A program made the position numbers and the translations under genes. The notes below the pieces were generated by a model. It worked only from the letters and a program-made list of their open reading frames with translations. It had not been told where the DNA came from and did not search any database. Below are positions 33,562 through 43,299 of a stretch of 64,000 nucleotides of DNA, piece after piece. The DNA is from Methylobacter sp015476545 (GTDB taxonomy: Bacteria > Pseudomonadota > Gammaproteobacteria > Methylococcales > Methylomonadaceae), in the NCBI RefSeq assembly GCF_052162025.1, contig NZ_CP197401.1, positions 62,001-126,000 of the forward strand, in the 5' to 3' direction. The number at the start of each line of letters is the position of its first letter. Position 1 is the stretch's first letter.

Positions 33562-33918
33562 TTATATTTCTTTTCCATACTCGAACAGTCCCCGTTGCCG
33601 GATCATGGCTTTGAAACCTTTCATAACGGGACGGGAAATCATGGTCTCCGCCAGCACGCGTTTTTCATAGATAAAATCTCTCATTTCATCATCGGGATTA
33701 TCGCGGGCGCTGGCGATCAACCGATGCATTTCATTTCCCATAAGTTCGCCGGGATGGGCCTTCACCAAGTCATAGAGCCGTGTCATGACGACTTTTTCCT
33801 CCGTTTTCATCTTGCATTTGCCGTCGAGGATCTTGAGCATTACCGCGATGGCGCAATCGACATGGCTGGCGGACAGCGGGTTATCGGCCAGCCACCGGGC
33901 GACGTAATCCGCCGTCAT
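33562..33918 (-). CDS. Unknown helical protein, first gene of the probable nif-accessory group
   Basis: 118 residues, basic and helical, with a C-terminal KAMIRQRGLFEYGKEI. No signal peptide, membrane segment or recognised family. It lies 90 bp upstream of the PCP_red gene on the same strand. By position only it could be another nitrogenase-associated factor. Confidence 0.65.
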   Translation of the reverse strand: MTADYVARWLADNPLSASHVDCAIAVMLKILDGKCKMKTEEKVVMTRLYDLVKAHPGELMGNEMHRLIASARDNPDDEMRDFIYEKRVLAETMISRPVMKGFKAMIRQRGLFEYGKEI

Positions 33919-34195
33919 GGCGCCTCCTCCGCATCTTGATCGGGTAGCCGGCCGGGCCAGGTTTTCATAGTACGGTTCTCATTCATGGTAATTAGTGCAA
34001 AGCAAACAGAATGCCAGCCGTAAAGCGGCCGGATTCGAAAGTCCGTCGGCTCCGGCCTGACAGACGCTTTGCCCAAATAACCGTTGAATCGGGCCGTGTG
34101 ATTCGGAAAGCAATTTGTTGTGTTTCATGCATCCCGCGGCCAACGCAACTTTTAATTGTCGCAAATGCTACGGAGCCGGTGAGGGTGTGGAGTCC

Positions 34196-34780
34196 CTAGC
34201 TCACCAATGAAACGACTTTACGGAAGGTCAGGTTGATTCGCCCTTGAGTCAGGCTTTTCTCGATGGGCACACTGTGCAGCCAATGGTGCTGGAAATCAGG
34301 CTGCATGACCAGCAAGGAACCGCTGCGCAGCAGCAGACGGCCCTGTTCGGATGATTTTTTATGTCGGAATGCAAATTGCCGTTCTGCACCGAAAGTCAAT
34401 GAAGCAATGAAGGGTTGACTGCCCAGCTCCGGTTCATTATCCGCATGCCAGCCGACATAATCTTCACCAGTCCGGTACAGATTAACCAGAACCGAATTGA
34501 AGCGGTAATTCAGCAAGGCCTCGACCTTTGACCTGATGCCGGATAACAAAGGCGTCCATGGCCGGGTTTGCAGCAGGTTGTTGCTATAGCTGTAGACTAT
34601 TCCCGGATCGGCATGCCAGGTCTGCAATCTGGGCAGGACAAATTGCCGGCCGGCGACAGTGTATCGGTTGTCAGGCCAATTCTGTTCTTTAAGTAAACGC
34701 TGATAAAGCCGCTCGCTCTCGGCGAAAGTGTAAAACCCTTCAATAAGCTCGAGTTCGGCGCAGGAAGACAGGCGCATCAA
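34196..34780 (-). CDS. alkB: AlkB-like Fe(II)/2-oxoglutarate dioxygenase
   Basis: 194 residues. The iron ligands are H and D in VGWHADNEPEL and H in HHWLHSVP; the 2-oxoglutarate arginines are in QGRINLTFRKV. NSVLVNLYRTGEDYVGWH is characteristic of the AlkB family, which removes alkyl groups from DNA or RNA bases. The start overlaps no other gene; hemerythrin lies 13 bp upstream on the same strand. Confidence 0.9.
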   Translation of the reverse strand: MMRLSSCAELELIEGFYTFAESERLYQRLLKEQNWPDNRYTVAGRQFVLPRLQTWHADPGIVYSYSNNLLQTRPWTPLLSGIRSKVEALLNYRFNSVLVNLYRTGEDYVGWHADNEPELGSQPFIASLTFGAERQFAFRHKKSSEQGRLLLRSGSLLVMQPDFQHHWLHSVPIEKSLTQGRINLTFRKVVSLVS

Positions 34781-34793
34781 TCCATACCCTCGA

Positions 34794-35189
34794 TCACGCT
34801 TGAGACTGCGCCTTGATGTGTGCGGCCAGCGCGCTGTCCATGGTCCTGACGTGCAGTTCGAGCCATTGCGGCAGGCGTTCTCTGACCAGCGAGCGTCCGA
34901 ATGTGATCAGGCCCTTGTCCACCCGCTTTTTGAATTGCTTGAATTCGCCTAGAACACGCTGATGCTCCCCTTTGTGCTCGGCCTCCGCCGGAAAAGCCGA
35001 TTGCTCCATGAGCTGATTTTCCCGATCGAAATGCTGTTCAGTATGGGCGAGCAATTGCTGAAACAATGCCGGGAATTCGCCGTTATCGGCGGCATCGAGT
35101 TGATTCAGCAGGGTGATGAATTCATCATGATCGTCATCAATCAGAGCATGTCCAATCAGAAGAAAACCGTTTTTTTCGATGAGGGCCAT
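34794..35189 (-). CDS. Bacteriohemerythrin
   Basis: 131 residues from ATG 35189, chosen for its AAGGT ribosome site; a longer frame from 35288 is unlikely. The di-iron ligands are in place: H in LIGHALIDDDHDEF (two H and D/E), H and E in HTEQHFDRENQLM, HKGEHQR, and H in LELHVRTMD. These four-helix O2-binding proteins deliver oxygen to particulate methane monooxygenase in methanotrophs, which fits the host suggested for the window. Confidence 0.9.
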   Translation of the reverse strand: MALIEKNGFLLIGHALIDDDHDEFITLLNQLDAADNGEFPALFQQLLAHTEQHFDRENQLMEQSAFPAEAEHKGEHQRVLGEFKQFKKRVDKGLITFGRSLVRERLPQWLELHVRTMDSALAAHIKAQSQA

Positions 35190-35352
35190 ATTTACCTTCG
35201 CTTTCCAGAATTCAGGGTGTGTTCCTGTTTCTGGAAAGCAGGGTTTATGCCAGCTTAAGTTGGCATGGTTTGTCACTGCCATCTGCACGATAACAGATAA
35301 CGGCGCTTGCTGAATGACTGCCTGATCCTACCGCTCAGCAATCTGCCATTAA

Positions 35353-35958
35353 TCAGGCGGCTTGCGTAAGTCCCGCTATCAAATCCTTCAGCGCCTTGCC
35401 CCTGTGGCTCAGCGAATTCTTGACGCTCGGCGCCAGTTCGGCCGATGCGCAATTCTGCTCCGGCACCCAGAATACCGGATCGTAGCCGAAGCCGTTTTCA
35501 CCGACGGCATGCGTTAAGATGCGGCCTTCCCAGACGCCCTGAGCGATAATCGGGCAGGGATCATCGGCATGCGCCATGAATACCATGACGCAGATAAAGC
35601 GCGCGTTGCGCTGCTGATCGGGCACGTCCTGCAATTCGCGCAGCAGTTTTTCGATGTTGTCCTGATCGCTGGCGCCGATGCCTGCATATCGGGCCGAGAA
35701 AACGCCGGGCGCACCGTCGAGAGCATCGACGACCAGACCGGAATCGTCGGCAATGGCCGGCAGCTGGCTCTGGCGCGCCGCATTGCGGGCTTTCAGTATC
35801 GCATTTTCCACAAAGGTGAGGCCGGTTTCCTCGCATTCGACAACATTGAACGCGGATTGCGGAACGATCATATGGCCGGCAAGCAGGGCCTGGATTTCCC
35901 GGATCTTGCCGGCATTGCTGCTGGCAAGCACGATTTGTCGTGATGGGTTCAAGCTCAT
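35353..35958 (-). CDS. rdgB: XTP/dITP pyrophosphatase RdgB
   Basis: 201 residues. Conserved features: IVLASSNAGKIREIQALL at the start, NAILKARNAA, the ADDSGLVVDALDGAPGVFSA signature, and GFGYDPVFWVPE. It cleans non-canonical purines from the nucleotide pool. The start shares 4 bp with the end of rph, a common pairing. Confidence 0.96.
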   Translation of the reverse strand: MSLNPSRQIVLASSNAGKIREIQALLAGHMIVPQSAFNVVECEETGLTFVENAILKARNAARQSQLPAIADDSGLVVDALDGAPGVFSARYAGIGASDQDNIEKLLRELQDVPDQQRNARFICVMVFMAHADDPCPIIAQGVWEGRILTHAVGENGFGYDPVFWVPEQNCASAELAPSVKNSLSHRGKALKDLIAGLTQAA

Positions 35959-36677
35959 GTAAAGTCTTCTATTGCTTCGCGCTGTTTTTTGATCAACTGC
36001 CTGATGCCGTAACCGGCCAGTTCCAGCATCGCGTCCAGTTCGTCCTTCCTGAAAGCATGGCCCTCGGCCGTACCCTGCACTTCAATAAAAGCGGCGGCAT
36101 CGTTCATGACGACATTCATATCGGTTTCGGCGTTGCTGTCCTCGGCATAATCCAGATCCAGCACCGGCACGCCATTGTAGATGCCGACAGAGACGGAAGC
36201 GACCTGCCCGTGCAGCGGATTAACTTTTATTTGCCTGCGTTTGAGCATTTTCTGCACGGCCAGCGACAAGGCGACGAAGCCGCCCGTGATCGATGCCGTG
36301 CGCGTGCCGCCGTCCGCCTGCAGCACATCGCAGTCTATCGTGATGGTGTTTTCGCCCAAGGCTCTCAAATCCACTGCCGCGCGCAGTGAGCGGCCGATCA
36401 GGCGCTGGATTTCCAGCGTGCGGCCGCCTTGTCTGCCGCTGCTGGCTTCCCGTCCTATGCGGCTGTGCGTCGAGCGCGGCAGCATGCCGTATTCCGCGGT
36501 CACCCAGCCTTCGCCCTTGCCTTTCAGAAAACGCGGCACATGGTTTTCGACACTGGCCGTGCACAGCACGCGCGTGTCGCCAAATTCAACCAGAACAGAT
36601 CCTTCCGCATGTTTTGTAAAGCCGCAGGTGAATTTTATGTCTCGCAGTTGATCCGGGTTACGTCCGCTAGGTCTCAT
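35955..36677 (-). CDS. rph: Ribonuclease PH
   Basis: 240 residues from ATG 36677 (MRPSGRNPDQLRDIKF, the normal family start). Motifs include GDTRVLCTASVE, GWVTAEYGMLPRSTHSR and CDVLQADGGTRTASITGG. It trims the 3' ends of tRNA precursors. Coupled to rdgB. Confidence 0.96.
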   Translation of the reverse strand: MRPSGRNPDQLRDIKFTCGFTKHAEGSVLVEFGDTRVLCTASVENHVPRFLKGKGEGWVTAEYGMLPRSTHSRIGREASSGRQGGRTLEIQRLIGRSLRAAVDLRALGENTITIDCDVLQADGGTRTASITGGFVALSLAVQKMLKRRQIKVNPLHGQVASVSVGIYNGVPVLDLDYAEDSNAETDMNVVMNDAAAFIEVQGTAEGHAFRKDELDAMLELAGYGIRQLIKKQREAIEDFT

Positions 36678-36759
36678 TATCTGTTCCACTAAAATAAAAC
36701 CGCACAGTATACCCGAATGCAGGACGTACGGGGCCAATTTATAGGCATGAAGCGCGCGT

Positions 36760-37662
36760 TCATTTTCCCGCGGCAAGCGCCTGCTGCAGCTGGGCAACCG
36801 ATTGCGGGCGCTGTTCCGGCCACACTTCCATGGCCCAGTCTATTGCTTTCAACAGCGGTTCCGGAAATTTGTTTTTAAAGGCTTTAACAGCGGGCACGAG
36901 GGCATCCTGATGCACTCTATCCGTTGCGGGAATCAATGGCTTATATTCAAGACAGGCGCGCATGCTGGCGCCCACGGCATAAATATCCGTCCAGGGGCCT
37001 AAAGGCGCGCTCAGATCATGCTGTTCTATCGGAGAGAAACCTTTAGTCAGCACCTTGCCTTGCTTGCTCAATCGTTTGAGCGGATAACTCTGGATGGCGC
37101 CGAAATCGAGCAGCAATGCATCATTGCCGGGGCGCACAAGAATATTGGCGGGCTTGATGTCCAGGTGGAGCAAATGATGCTCATGCATGTGGTTGATGCC
37201 GTTCAGCAGTGAAGTGAATAAAGCCAGCAGGAATTTTTCGGTAACAGGCTGGGCTTTATGTTTCAGGAACTTATTGAGCGTCAGGCCATAGTCATAAGTC
37301 ATGACCATGTAAACCGTGGCGTTGGCTTCAAAAAAATTGATGACCTCAACGATATTGGGATGCTTCAGCTTCGCCAGAACCTTGGCTTCTTCAAAGAACA
37401 AGGCTCTGCCGCGCCGGAACAGGGGCTGGGCTTCTTCATTGTTGGCGACGACCATGTTGTTCCAGGTTCTATGCGCCAGCTTGCGCGGCAGATATTCCTT
37501 GATCGCAACCTGAATCTGATCGCTGATTTGCCTGGCCAGATAGACCGAGCTGAATCCGCCGTGCGCCAATTCCCGCTCGATTATATACTGGTCTATAATA
37601 GTGCCGGTTTGAAGATAGTTCCACTGCTTCGGATAGGTGTCGGGGTCGTAGTATTCGGCCAT
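36760..37662 (-). CDS. Serine/threonine protein kinase
   Basis: 300 residues, a bare Hanks-type kinase domain with no membrane helix. The glycine loop is ELAHGGFSSVYLAR, the lysine is in VAIKEYLP, the catalytic loop HLLHLDIKPANILV, and DFG is in LLLDFGAIQ. It lies upstream of rph on the same strand and divergent from yicC. No partner phosphatase is next to it. Substrate unknown. Confidence 0.92.
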   Translation of the reverse strand: MAEYYDPDTYPKQWNYLQTGTIIDQYIIERELAHGGFSSVYLARQISDQIQVAIKEYLPRKLAHRTWNNMVVANNEEAQPLFRRGRALFFEEAKVLAKLKHPNIVEVINFFEANATVYMVMTYDYGLTLNKFLKHKAQPVTEKFLLALFTSLLNGINHMHEHHLLHLDIKPANILVRPGNDALLLDFGAIQSYPLKRLSKQGKVLTKGFSPIEQHDLSAPLGPWTDIYAVGASMRACLEYKPLIPATDRVHQDALVPAVKAFKNKFPEPLLKAIDWAMEVWPEQRPQSVAQLQQALAAGK

Positions 37663-37707
37663 TGCAAAAATTCTATCGGGCTAAGACCCTGCAAGTATAG
37701 GTGAAAA

Positions 37708-38574
37708 ATGATTAGAAGTATGACCGCTTTTGCCGGTAATGAAGCAGAAATCGGCAACCTGACCCTCAGCTGTGAATTGCGCACGGTCAATCACCGTTAC
37801 TGTGACATCACATTCAAATTGCCGGATCGCTTGCGTTTTATCGAGTCTGATCTGCGCACCCTCATCGCGGCCAAAATCAAACGCGGCAAGGTGGAATGTA
37901 TCATAAATTGCAAAAAACAGGCTAAAGAGGGTCAAACTCTCATGATTAACCGCGATGCTGTCGCGGCATTGCTGGCGGCCGCCAATGAAATCGAACAGCA
38001 GATGATGGCCCCGCTGTCATTCTCGGCACTGGATGTGCTGGCTTTTCCCGGCGTACAGCAAGAGTCCGACAATGACAGGGAGCAGCTTAAGCTAGGCGTA
38101 TCGTCGCTGGTCGATCAGACACTGAACCAATTGCTGGAAGTCAGGGAGCGGGAAGGCGCCCAGCTCGGCGAACTGATCGCGGAGCGCTGCCTGAAAATGC
38201 AGGAATTTGTCGTTGCGGCTGGCAAACGCCTGCCGGAAGTTCTGGCTCAGCTTCGCAACAAGTTGAAAGACCGGATCGCTGAACTGGTCGCCGAGCCCGA
38301 CTTCGACCGCTTGGAACAGGAGCTGGTGTTTCTGGCGCAGAAACTGGATATCTCCGAAGAACTGGACCGGCTGGAAACCCATATTGCCGAAGTGCTGAGG
38401 GTGCTCAAGCAAAAAGAGCCGGTTGGCAGACGGCTGGACTTTCTGATGCAGGAATTAAACCGCGAGGCCAACACCCTGGGATCCAAATCGGCCGACAAGG
38501 AAATGACGCAGATCGCCATCGAGTTGAAAGTGCTGATTGAGCAGATGCGCGAGCAGATACAGAATGTTGAATAA
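37708..38574 (+). CDS. yicC: YicC-family endoribonuclease
   Basis: 288 residues beginning MIRSMTAFAGNEAEIG, the strongly conserved family start. The C-terminal half holds RRLDFLMQELNREANTLGSK and IAIELKVLIEQMREQ, the conserved DUF1732 region. YicC proteins are RNA endonucleases. The gene precedes gmk, a common order. Confidence 0.95.
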   Translation: MIRSMTAFAGNEAEIGNLTLSCELRTVNHRYCDITFKLPDRLRFIESDLRTLIAAKIKRGKVECIINCKKQAKEGQTLMINRDAVAALLAAANEIEQQMMAPLSFSALDVLAFPGVQQESDNDREQLKLGVSSLVDQTLNQLLEVREREGAQLGELIAERCLKMQEFVVAAGKRLPEVLAQLRNKLKDRIAELVAEPDFDRLEQELVFLAQKLDISEELDRLETHIAEVLRVLKQKEPVGRRLDFLMQELNREANTLGSKSADKEMTQIAIELKVLIEQMREQIQNVE

Positions 38575-38626
38575 AACGCCCTGAGTTTTGCGCATCAGTC
38601 CAATATCCCTATTAATAAAAAATACC

Positions 38627-39244
38627 ATGAATCACGGAAAACTTTATATTATTTCCGCACCGTCCGGAGCCGGCAAAACCAGCCTGGTCAGGCAACTGAT
38701 CGCCGAACTTGACAGCCTGACCGTATCGACCTCTCACACGACGCGCCCCATGCGCCCCGGCGAGGAACATGGCCGGGACTACTACTTTGTTTCGGTGGCG
38801 GATTTTCAGGCCATGCTGGAGCGGCAGGCATTTCTTGAGCATGCCCAGGTGTTTGATAATTTCTATGGCACCGCGCGGCAAACCGTGGAGGAAAACCTGA
38901 GCCTGGGCCTGGATGTGATTCTGGAAATCGACTGGCAGGGCGCCCAGCAGATAAAGAAACTGCTGCCGGACAGCCTGTCCATTTTCATTCTGCCGCCTTC
39001 AACCGATATTCTGCAGCAGCGCCTTCGAAGCCGCGGCCAGGACGATGAGCAGATCATCGCGCGCCGCATGCGTGATGCCGTTGCCGAAATAAGCCATTAT
39101 GATGAGTTTGATTATCTGGTCGTCAATGATGTATTTGAGCAGGCGCTGGCGGAATTAAAAAGCATCCTGATCGCCAACCGGTTGACGAGGCAACGGCAAC
39201 AGCATCATCTGGAGCCGTTATTAAAAGCGCTGCTCTCCCAATAA
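38627..39244 (+). CDS. gmk: Guanylate kinase
   Basis: 205 residues from ATG 38627 (MNHGKLYIISAPSGAGKTSL); the frame starting at 38588 has no ribosome site. The P-loop APSGAGKTS, GMP-binding TTRPMRPGEEHGRDYYFV and EIDWQGAQQIKKLLP are intact. It phosphorylates GMP to GDP. Confidence 0.96.
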   Translation: MNHGKLYIISAPSGAGKTSLVRQLIAELDSLTVSTSHTTRPMRPGEEHGRDYYFVSVADFQAMLERQAFLEHAQVFDNFYGTARQTVEENLSLGLDVILEIDWQGAQQIKKLLPDSLSIFILPPSTDILQQRLRSRGQDDEQIIARRMRDAVAEISHYDEFDYLVVNDVFEQALAELKSILIANRLTRQRQQHHLEPLLKALLSQ

Positions 39245-39265
39245 AGCCGGGAGCCGGAATAAGGC

Positions 39266-39685
39266 TCAGTCAAGTTTTCTGTGAAAGCTTTTTTGGCCGC
39301 TGAATAGATGTGAAATATTTTCAATCATTTCCAGATGAGAACGCCTGCGATCCGCATGGCGCCTGTCCTTGACCGTTTGCTGGGCATCGGTTCTGCGATC
39401 ATTGTGCCAATTCCGGTGATGGAATTCATCGATGGCGGTATGCTTGCCTTTAAATGGCTTTCTGTTGAGCTTTTTGATGACCCTTACCGCTACGGCATCA
39501 GGTTCTATTCTTACCAAGGCATGAAATTCAGTCAGATTTAACTGGATGTTTCTTTGGCCTTTAATCTGAATGGATTCTATTTCGCCGCTTTTGCTGAGAA
39601 AGCCGCCTTTGACGGCCGGCCAGATAAACTCTTCTACTTCTTTAGTCTGGGTATTGGCCGGTATGTTTTTTAAGATAATGATCAT
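39266..39685 (-). CDS. RRM-like RNA-binding protein
   Basis: 139 residues. IIILKNIPANTQTKEVEEFI looks like the first strand and helix of an RNA recognition motif, followed by FHALVRIEPDAVAVRVIKKL at the RNP1 position. The C-terminal half is very basic and histidine/arginine-rich (RRTDAQQTVKDRRHADRRRS), suited to nucleic-acid binding. It converges on gmk with a 20-bp gap. The region 39686-39898 holds no other gene. Confidence 0.65.
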   Translation of the reverse strand: MIIILKNIPANTQTKEVEEFIWPAVKGGFLSKSGEIESIQIKGQRNIQLNLTEFHALVRIEPDAVAVRVIKKLNRKPFKGKHTAIDEFHHRNWHNDRRTDAQQTVKDRRHADRRRSHLEMIENISHLFSGQKSFHRKLD

Positions 39686-39898
39686 TTACGTAAACTTCTT
39701 CATTTGGATGCCGCTAGGAAAAACTGCCTGGCGCCGGCTATGCTTTGCCATTGCCGAGACTTAAACTGGCCCTGATAAAGCCTAAAGAGTTATTATCCGG
39801 CGCATCAGCAATAATTTCTACATTATAAACAGTAAGTTTTATGTAATTGAACATGATGCGAGCGCCTGCGCCGGATAAAGACCGGCACAGGCGTCCGG

Positions 39899-40207
39899 TT
39901 AGATAAAGCCGTTTTCAATGACCGGCAAGACCCAGTAATGAATGCCCGAGCCCTCGAACTCCTGCCTCAACTGCGCCAATAGTACCGGCAACCCCTGCTC
40001 CGGCACATACATCTGAAAGCGGATTTTTTTCTGCCGGCCCGTCACCTGCTCAAGCAATGACAGGCCCTCGTTTCTATGGTCATGCGAGTTGACAATGAAA
40101 CTGCTGAAGCCGTGTTCCGATTCCAGAACCAAAAGATTGTCGACGACCGCCTCTTCAAGACCGGGCGGGACATTCAAAGTAACCAGGTATTCTTTACCGT
40201 TGTTCAT
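39899..40207 (-). CDS. DUF3240 family protein at end of metal efflux operon
   Basis: 102 residues with the DUF3240 pattern: YLVTLNVPPGLEEAVVDNLL, GFSSFIVNSHDHRNEGLSLL and VRFQMYVPE-like segment. The family is related to PII-like small proteins and regularly follows CzcA/CusA genes, which it overlaps by 4 bp here. A role in regulating the pump is inferred. Confidence 0.85.
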   Translation of the reverse strand: MNNGKEYLVTLNVPPGLEEAVVDNLLVLESEHGFSSFIVNSHDHRNEGLSLLEQVTGRQKKIRFQMYVPEQGLPVLLAQLRQEFEGSGIHYWVLPVIENGFI

Positions 40208-43200
40208 GATTTGACTCCATCGGTCATCGAGTTCATCTCGGCTTGCAGCTCAGGCGCTTGACCGAACAATTTAAACAAAATAGGCAGCAGAAACAGCGTC
40301 AGGAACGTCGATGAAACCAGACCGCCGATCACAACGATAGCCAGCGGGCGCTGAATCTCCGAGCCCGGGCCGGTCGCAAACAGCAGCGGAATCAGGCCGA
40401 AGGCCGCGATGCTGGCCGTCATCAGCACGGGCCGCAAACGGCGCATGGAGCCGACGACCACGACCTGCGCCATGGCCATGCCAGTCGCGCGCAGCTGGTT
40501 GAAATAGCTGACCATGACCACGCCGTTCAGCACCGCGATACCCAGCAGGGCGATAAAGCCGACCGAAGCCGGCACCGACAGATATTCGCCGGACAGCCAC
40601 AAGGCGAAAACGCCGCCTACCATGGCCAGCGGAATATTCGACAAGACCAGCGCGGCCTGACGCACCGAGCCGAAGGTCGAGAACAGCAGCAGGAAGATCA
40701 GGCCCAGCGATACCGGGATCACGACCGAGAGCGTCGCGGCCGCACGCTGCTGATTCTCGAACTGGCCGCCGAATTCAACGAAATAGCCGGTCGGCAAATC
40801 GACCTTGTCCTTGACGGCCTGACGCGCTTCATCGACAAAACCGACCAGATCGCGGTCCTGCACGTTGCTGCTGATCACGACAAAACGCTGGCCCCGCTCG
40901 CGCTCTACCGACACCACGCCTTCGACTTTTTCCAAACGCGCGACGGTCGTGATCGGCACATGGCCGCCATCGGGCAGCGTGACCTGCAGGTTTTCAAAGT
41001 TGGTGGTATTGCTGCCGCCGCGGATAATCAGCGGCGTGCGCTTGATGCCTTCCTGCACGATGCCCAGCTTCAGCCCCTCGATCTGCGAGCGCAGCATCGT
41101 CTCGATGCTGTCGCTGTCCAGGCCCAGGCGTCCGGCCGCCGTTTTGTCGATCGCCACCTGCAGAAACTGCATGCCTTCGTTCTGCTTCGTGAACACGTCG
41201 CTGGAACCCTTGATCTCTCTCAGGACTCCGGCGATCTGCGCCGCTTTCTCATTCAGTACACTCAGCTCCGGGCCAAATAGTTTGACCGCGACATCGCCGC
41301 GCGTGCCGGTCAGCATTTCCGAGACACGCATCTCGATCGGCTGCGTGAATTTAAAGGCAATGCCCGGCGTGGCGGCCATGACCTGCCGGATCTGCTCGAT
41401 CAGCTCTTCCTTGCTGCGCATGCGCCACTCTTCCTTGGGTTTCAGGATCAGGAAGGTATCGGTATCATTCAAACCCATAGGGTCCAGGCCCAGCTCATCG
41501 GTACCGACGCGCGAGACGGCATCGACCACTTCAGGAATATTCTTGAGCAGGTTTTTCTGCACTTGCACGTCCAGAGCGACCGAATCCGCCAGCGTAATCG
41601 ACGGTAGTTTTTCCAACTGCACGATAATGTCGCCTTCGTCCATGGTCGGCATGAACGTGCTGCCGATCTGCGTGAAGGCCGCCGCGGTCAGGACCAGCAA
41701 GACGCCGACGCCGGTAAAGACTTTCTTGCTGTTGGCGATGCACCACAGCAGGGCCGGCTGGTACAGCCTCAGCAACTGCCGGGGCAGCCAGGGCTCTTCG
41801 TGGGACACTTTCTTCAGCAGATACGAAGACAGCACCGGGATCACCGACAGGGACAGCAGCAGCGAGCCGCTGAGCGCGAACACGATGGTTAAGGCCACCG
41901 GCGTGAACAGCTTGCCTTCCAGACCCTGCAAGGTCAGCAGCGGCAGAAACACGATGATGATGATCAGGATGCCCGAAGTCACGGGCACGGATACTTCACG
42001 CACGGCGCGGTAGATCACATGCAGACGCGGCAGGCGCTGGGCCTTTTCCGTGTGCGCCATGTGCGTGATGATGTTTTCCACCACGACCACGGCTCCATCG
42101 ACGAGCATGCCGATTGCGATGGCCAGGCCGCCGAGGCTCATCAAGTTGGCCGACATGTCCATCTGCTGCATCAGGATGAAGGTCACGAGGGCCGCCAGCG
42201 GCAGGATCAAGGCAACGGTCAGCGCGGCGCGCAGGTTGCCTAGAAACAGGATCAGCAGGACCACGACCAGCACAATCGCTTCCAGCAAGGCATGCTGAAC
42301 CGTATCGACGGCTTTATTGACCAGATTGCTGCGGTTATAGAAAACCGTGGCCTTGACGCCGGGCGGAAAGCCGGCTTTAAGCTCGTCCATTTTCTTCTCT
42401 ATGCCCTCGATGGTCTGGCGGGCATTGGCGCCGCGCAAACTGAGCACCAGGCCGGTGATCGATTCCCCTTTGCCGTTCTTGCTGACCGCGCCGTAGCGGG
42501 TTAAAGCCCCGATCTGGATATCGGCGACATCGCTGACTTTGATCGGCGCGCCGTTTTTGTTATCGACCACGATGGCGGCGACATCGTCCAGGGTCTTGAT
42601 GCGGCCCTCGGCCCGCACGATCAGCGCCTCTTCGCCTTCGGTCAGACGCCCGGCGCCGTCATTGCGGTTGTTGCTTTCCAGCGCTGTTATCAGCTTGTCG
42701 ATATCGATGCCGCGCGCCGCCATGCGGACGTTGTCCGGTATCACTTCAAAGCTTCTGACCAGTCCGCCCAGCGCGTTGACGTCAGCCACGCCGGGCACGG
42801 TACGCAGGGCAGGGCGGATGACCCAGTCCAGCAGGCTGCGACGCTCCATCAGGCTCAGATCGCCGCCTTCGATCGAAAACATGTACATCTCGCCGAGCGG
42901 CGTCGTCATCGGCGCAATGCCGCCATCGATGCCGGCCGGCAGGTCGCTCCACATCGTGTTCAGGCGTTCGGCGATCTGCTGGCGCGCCCAATAAATGTCG
43001 GTGCCTTCTTCGAAATCGACCGTGATATCGGTCAATGCATATTTGGCAATCGAACGCAGCATGGTTTGATGCGGAATGCCCAGCAATTCGACCTCTATCG
43101 GCGCCGTAATGCGAGCCTCGACCTCTTCCGGCGTCATGCCCGCCGCTTTTACGATAATCTTGACTTGGGTCGGCGAGACTTCCGGAAAGGCATCGATAGG

Positions 43201-43299
43201 AATGTTTTTAAAGGCATAATAGCCGCCGCCCGCAAGCAGCGCTATGACAATCAGCATCAACAGGCGCTGGCTCAGCGCAAAGCGAATCAAACCACCCAT
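40204..43299 (-). CDS. czcA: Heavy-metal efflux RND pump, CzcA/CusA family
   Basis: 1031 residues, normal length. FALSQRLLMLIVIALLAGGG is the first membrane helix; IGMLVDGAVVVVENI is the HME-RND motif of helix 4 with the proton-relay acids. The second large periplasmic loop and terminal helices are present. The metal cannot be decided from sequence; the DGAVVVVEN type fits divalent cations such as Co/Zn/Cd/Ni better than copper. Part of the leftward czcI-C-B-A operon. Confidence 0.92.
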   Translation of the reverse strand: MGGLIRFALSQRLLMLIVIALLAGGGYYAFKNIPIDAFPEVSPTQVKIIVKAAGMTPEEVEARITAPIEVELLGIPHQTMLRSIAKYALTDITVDFEEGTDIYWARQQIAERLNTMWSDLPAGIDGGIAPMTTPLGEMYMFSIEGGDLSLMERRSLLDWVIRPALRTVPGVADVNALGGLVRSFEVIPDNVRMAARGIDIDKLITALESNNRNDGAGRLTEGEEALIVRAEGRIKTLDDVAAIVVDNKNGAPIKVSDVADIQIGALTRYGAVSKNGKGESITGLVLSLRGANARQTIEGIEKKMDELKAGFPPGVKATVFYNRSNLVNKAVDTVQHALLEAIVLVVVLLILFLGNLRAALTVALILPLAALVTFILMQQMDMSANLMSLGGLAIAIGMLVDGAVVVVENIITHMAHTEKAQRLPRLHVIYRAVREVSVPVTSGILIIIIVFLPLLTLQGLEGKLFTPVALTIVFALSGSLLLSLSVIPVLSSYLLKKVSHEEPWLPRQLLRLYQPALLWCIANSKKVFTGVGVLLVLTAAAFTQIGSTFMPTMDEGDIIVQLEKLPSITLADSVALDVQVQKNLLKNIPEVVDAVSRVGTDELGLDPMGLNDTDTFLILKPKEEWRMRSKEELIEQIRQVMAATPGIAFKFTQPIEMRVSEMLTGTRGDVAVKLFGPELSVLNEKAAQIAGVLREIKGSSDVFTKQNEGMQFLQVAIDKTAAGRLGLDSDSIETMLRSQIEGLKLGIVQEGIKRTPLIIRGGSNTTNFENLQVTLPDGGHVPITTVARLEKVEGVVSVERERGQRFVVISSNVQDRDLVGFVDEARQAVKDKVDLPTGYFVEFGGQFENQQRAAATLSVVIPVSLGLIFLLLFSTFGSVRQAALVLSNIPLAMVGGVFALWLSGEYLSVPASVGFIALLGIAVLNGVVMVSYFNQLRATGMAMAQVVVVGSMRRLRPVLMTASIAAFGLIPLLFATGPGSEIQRPLAIVVIGGLVSSTFLTLFLLPILFKLFGQAPELQAEMNSMTDGVKS

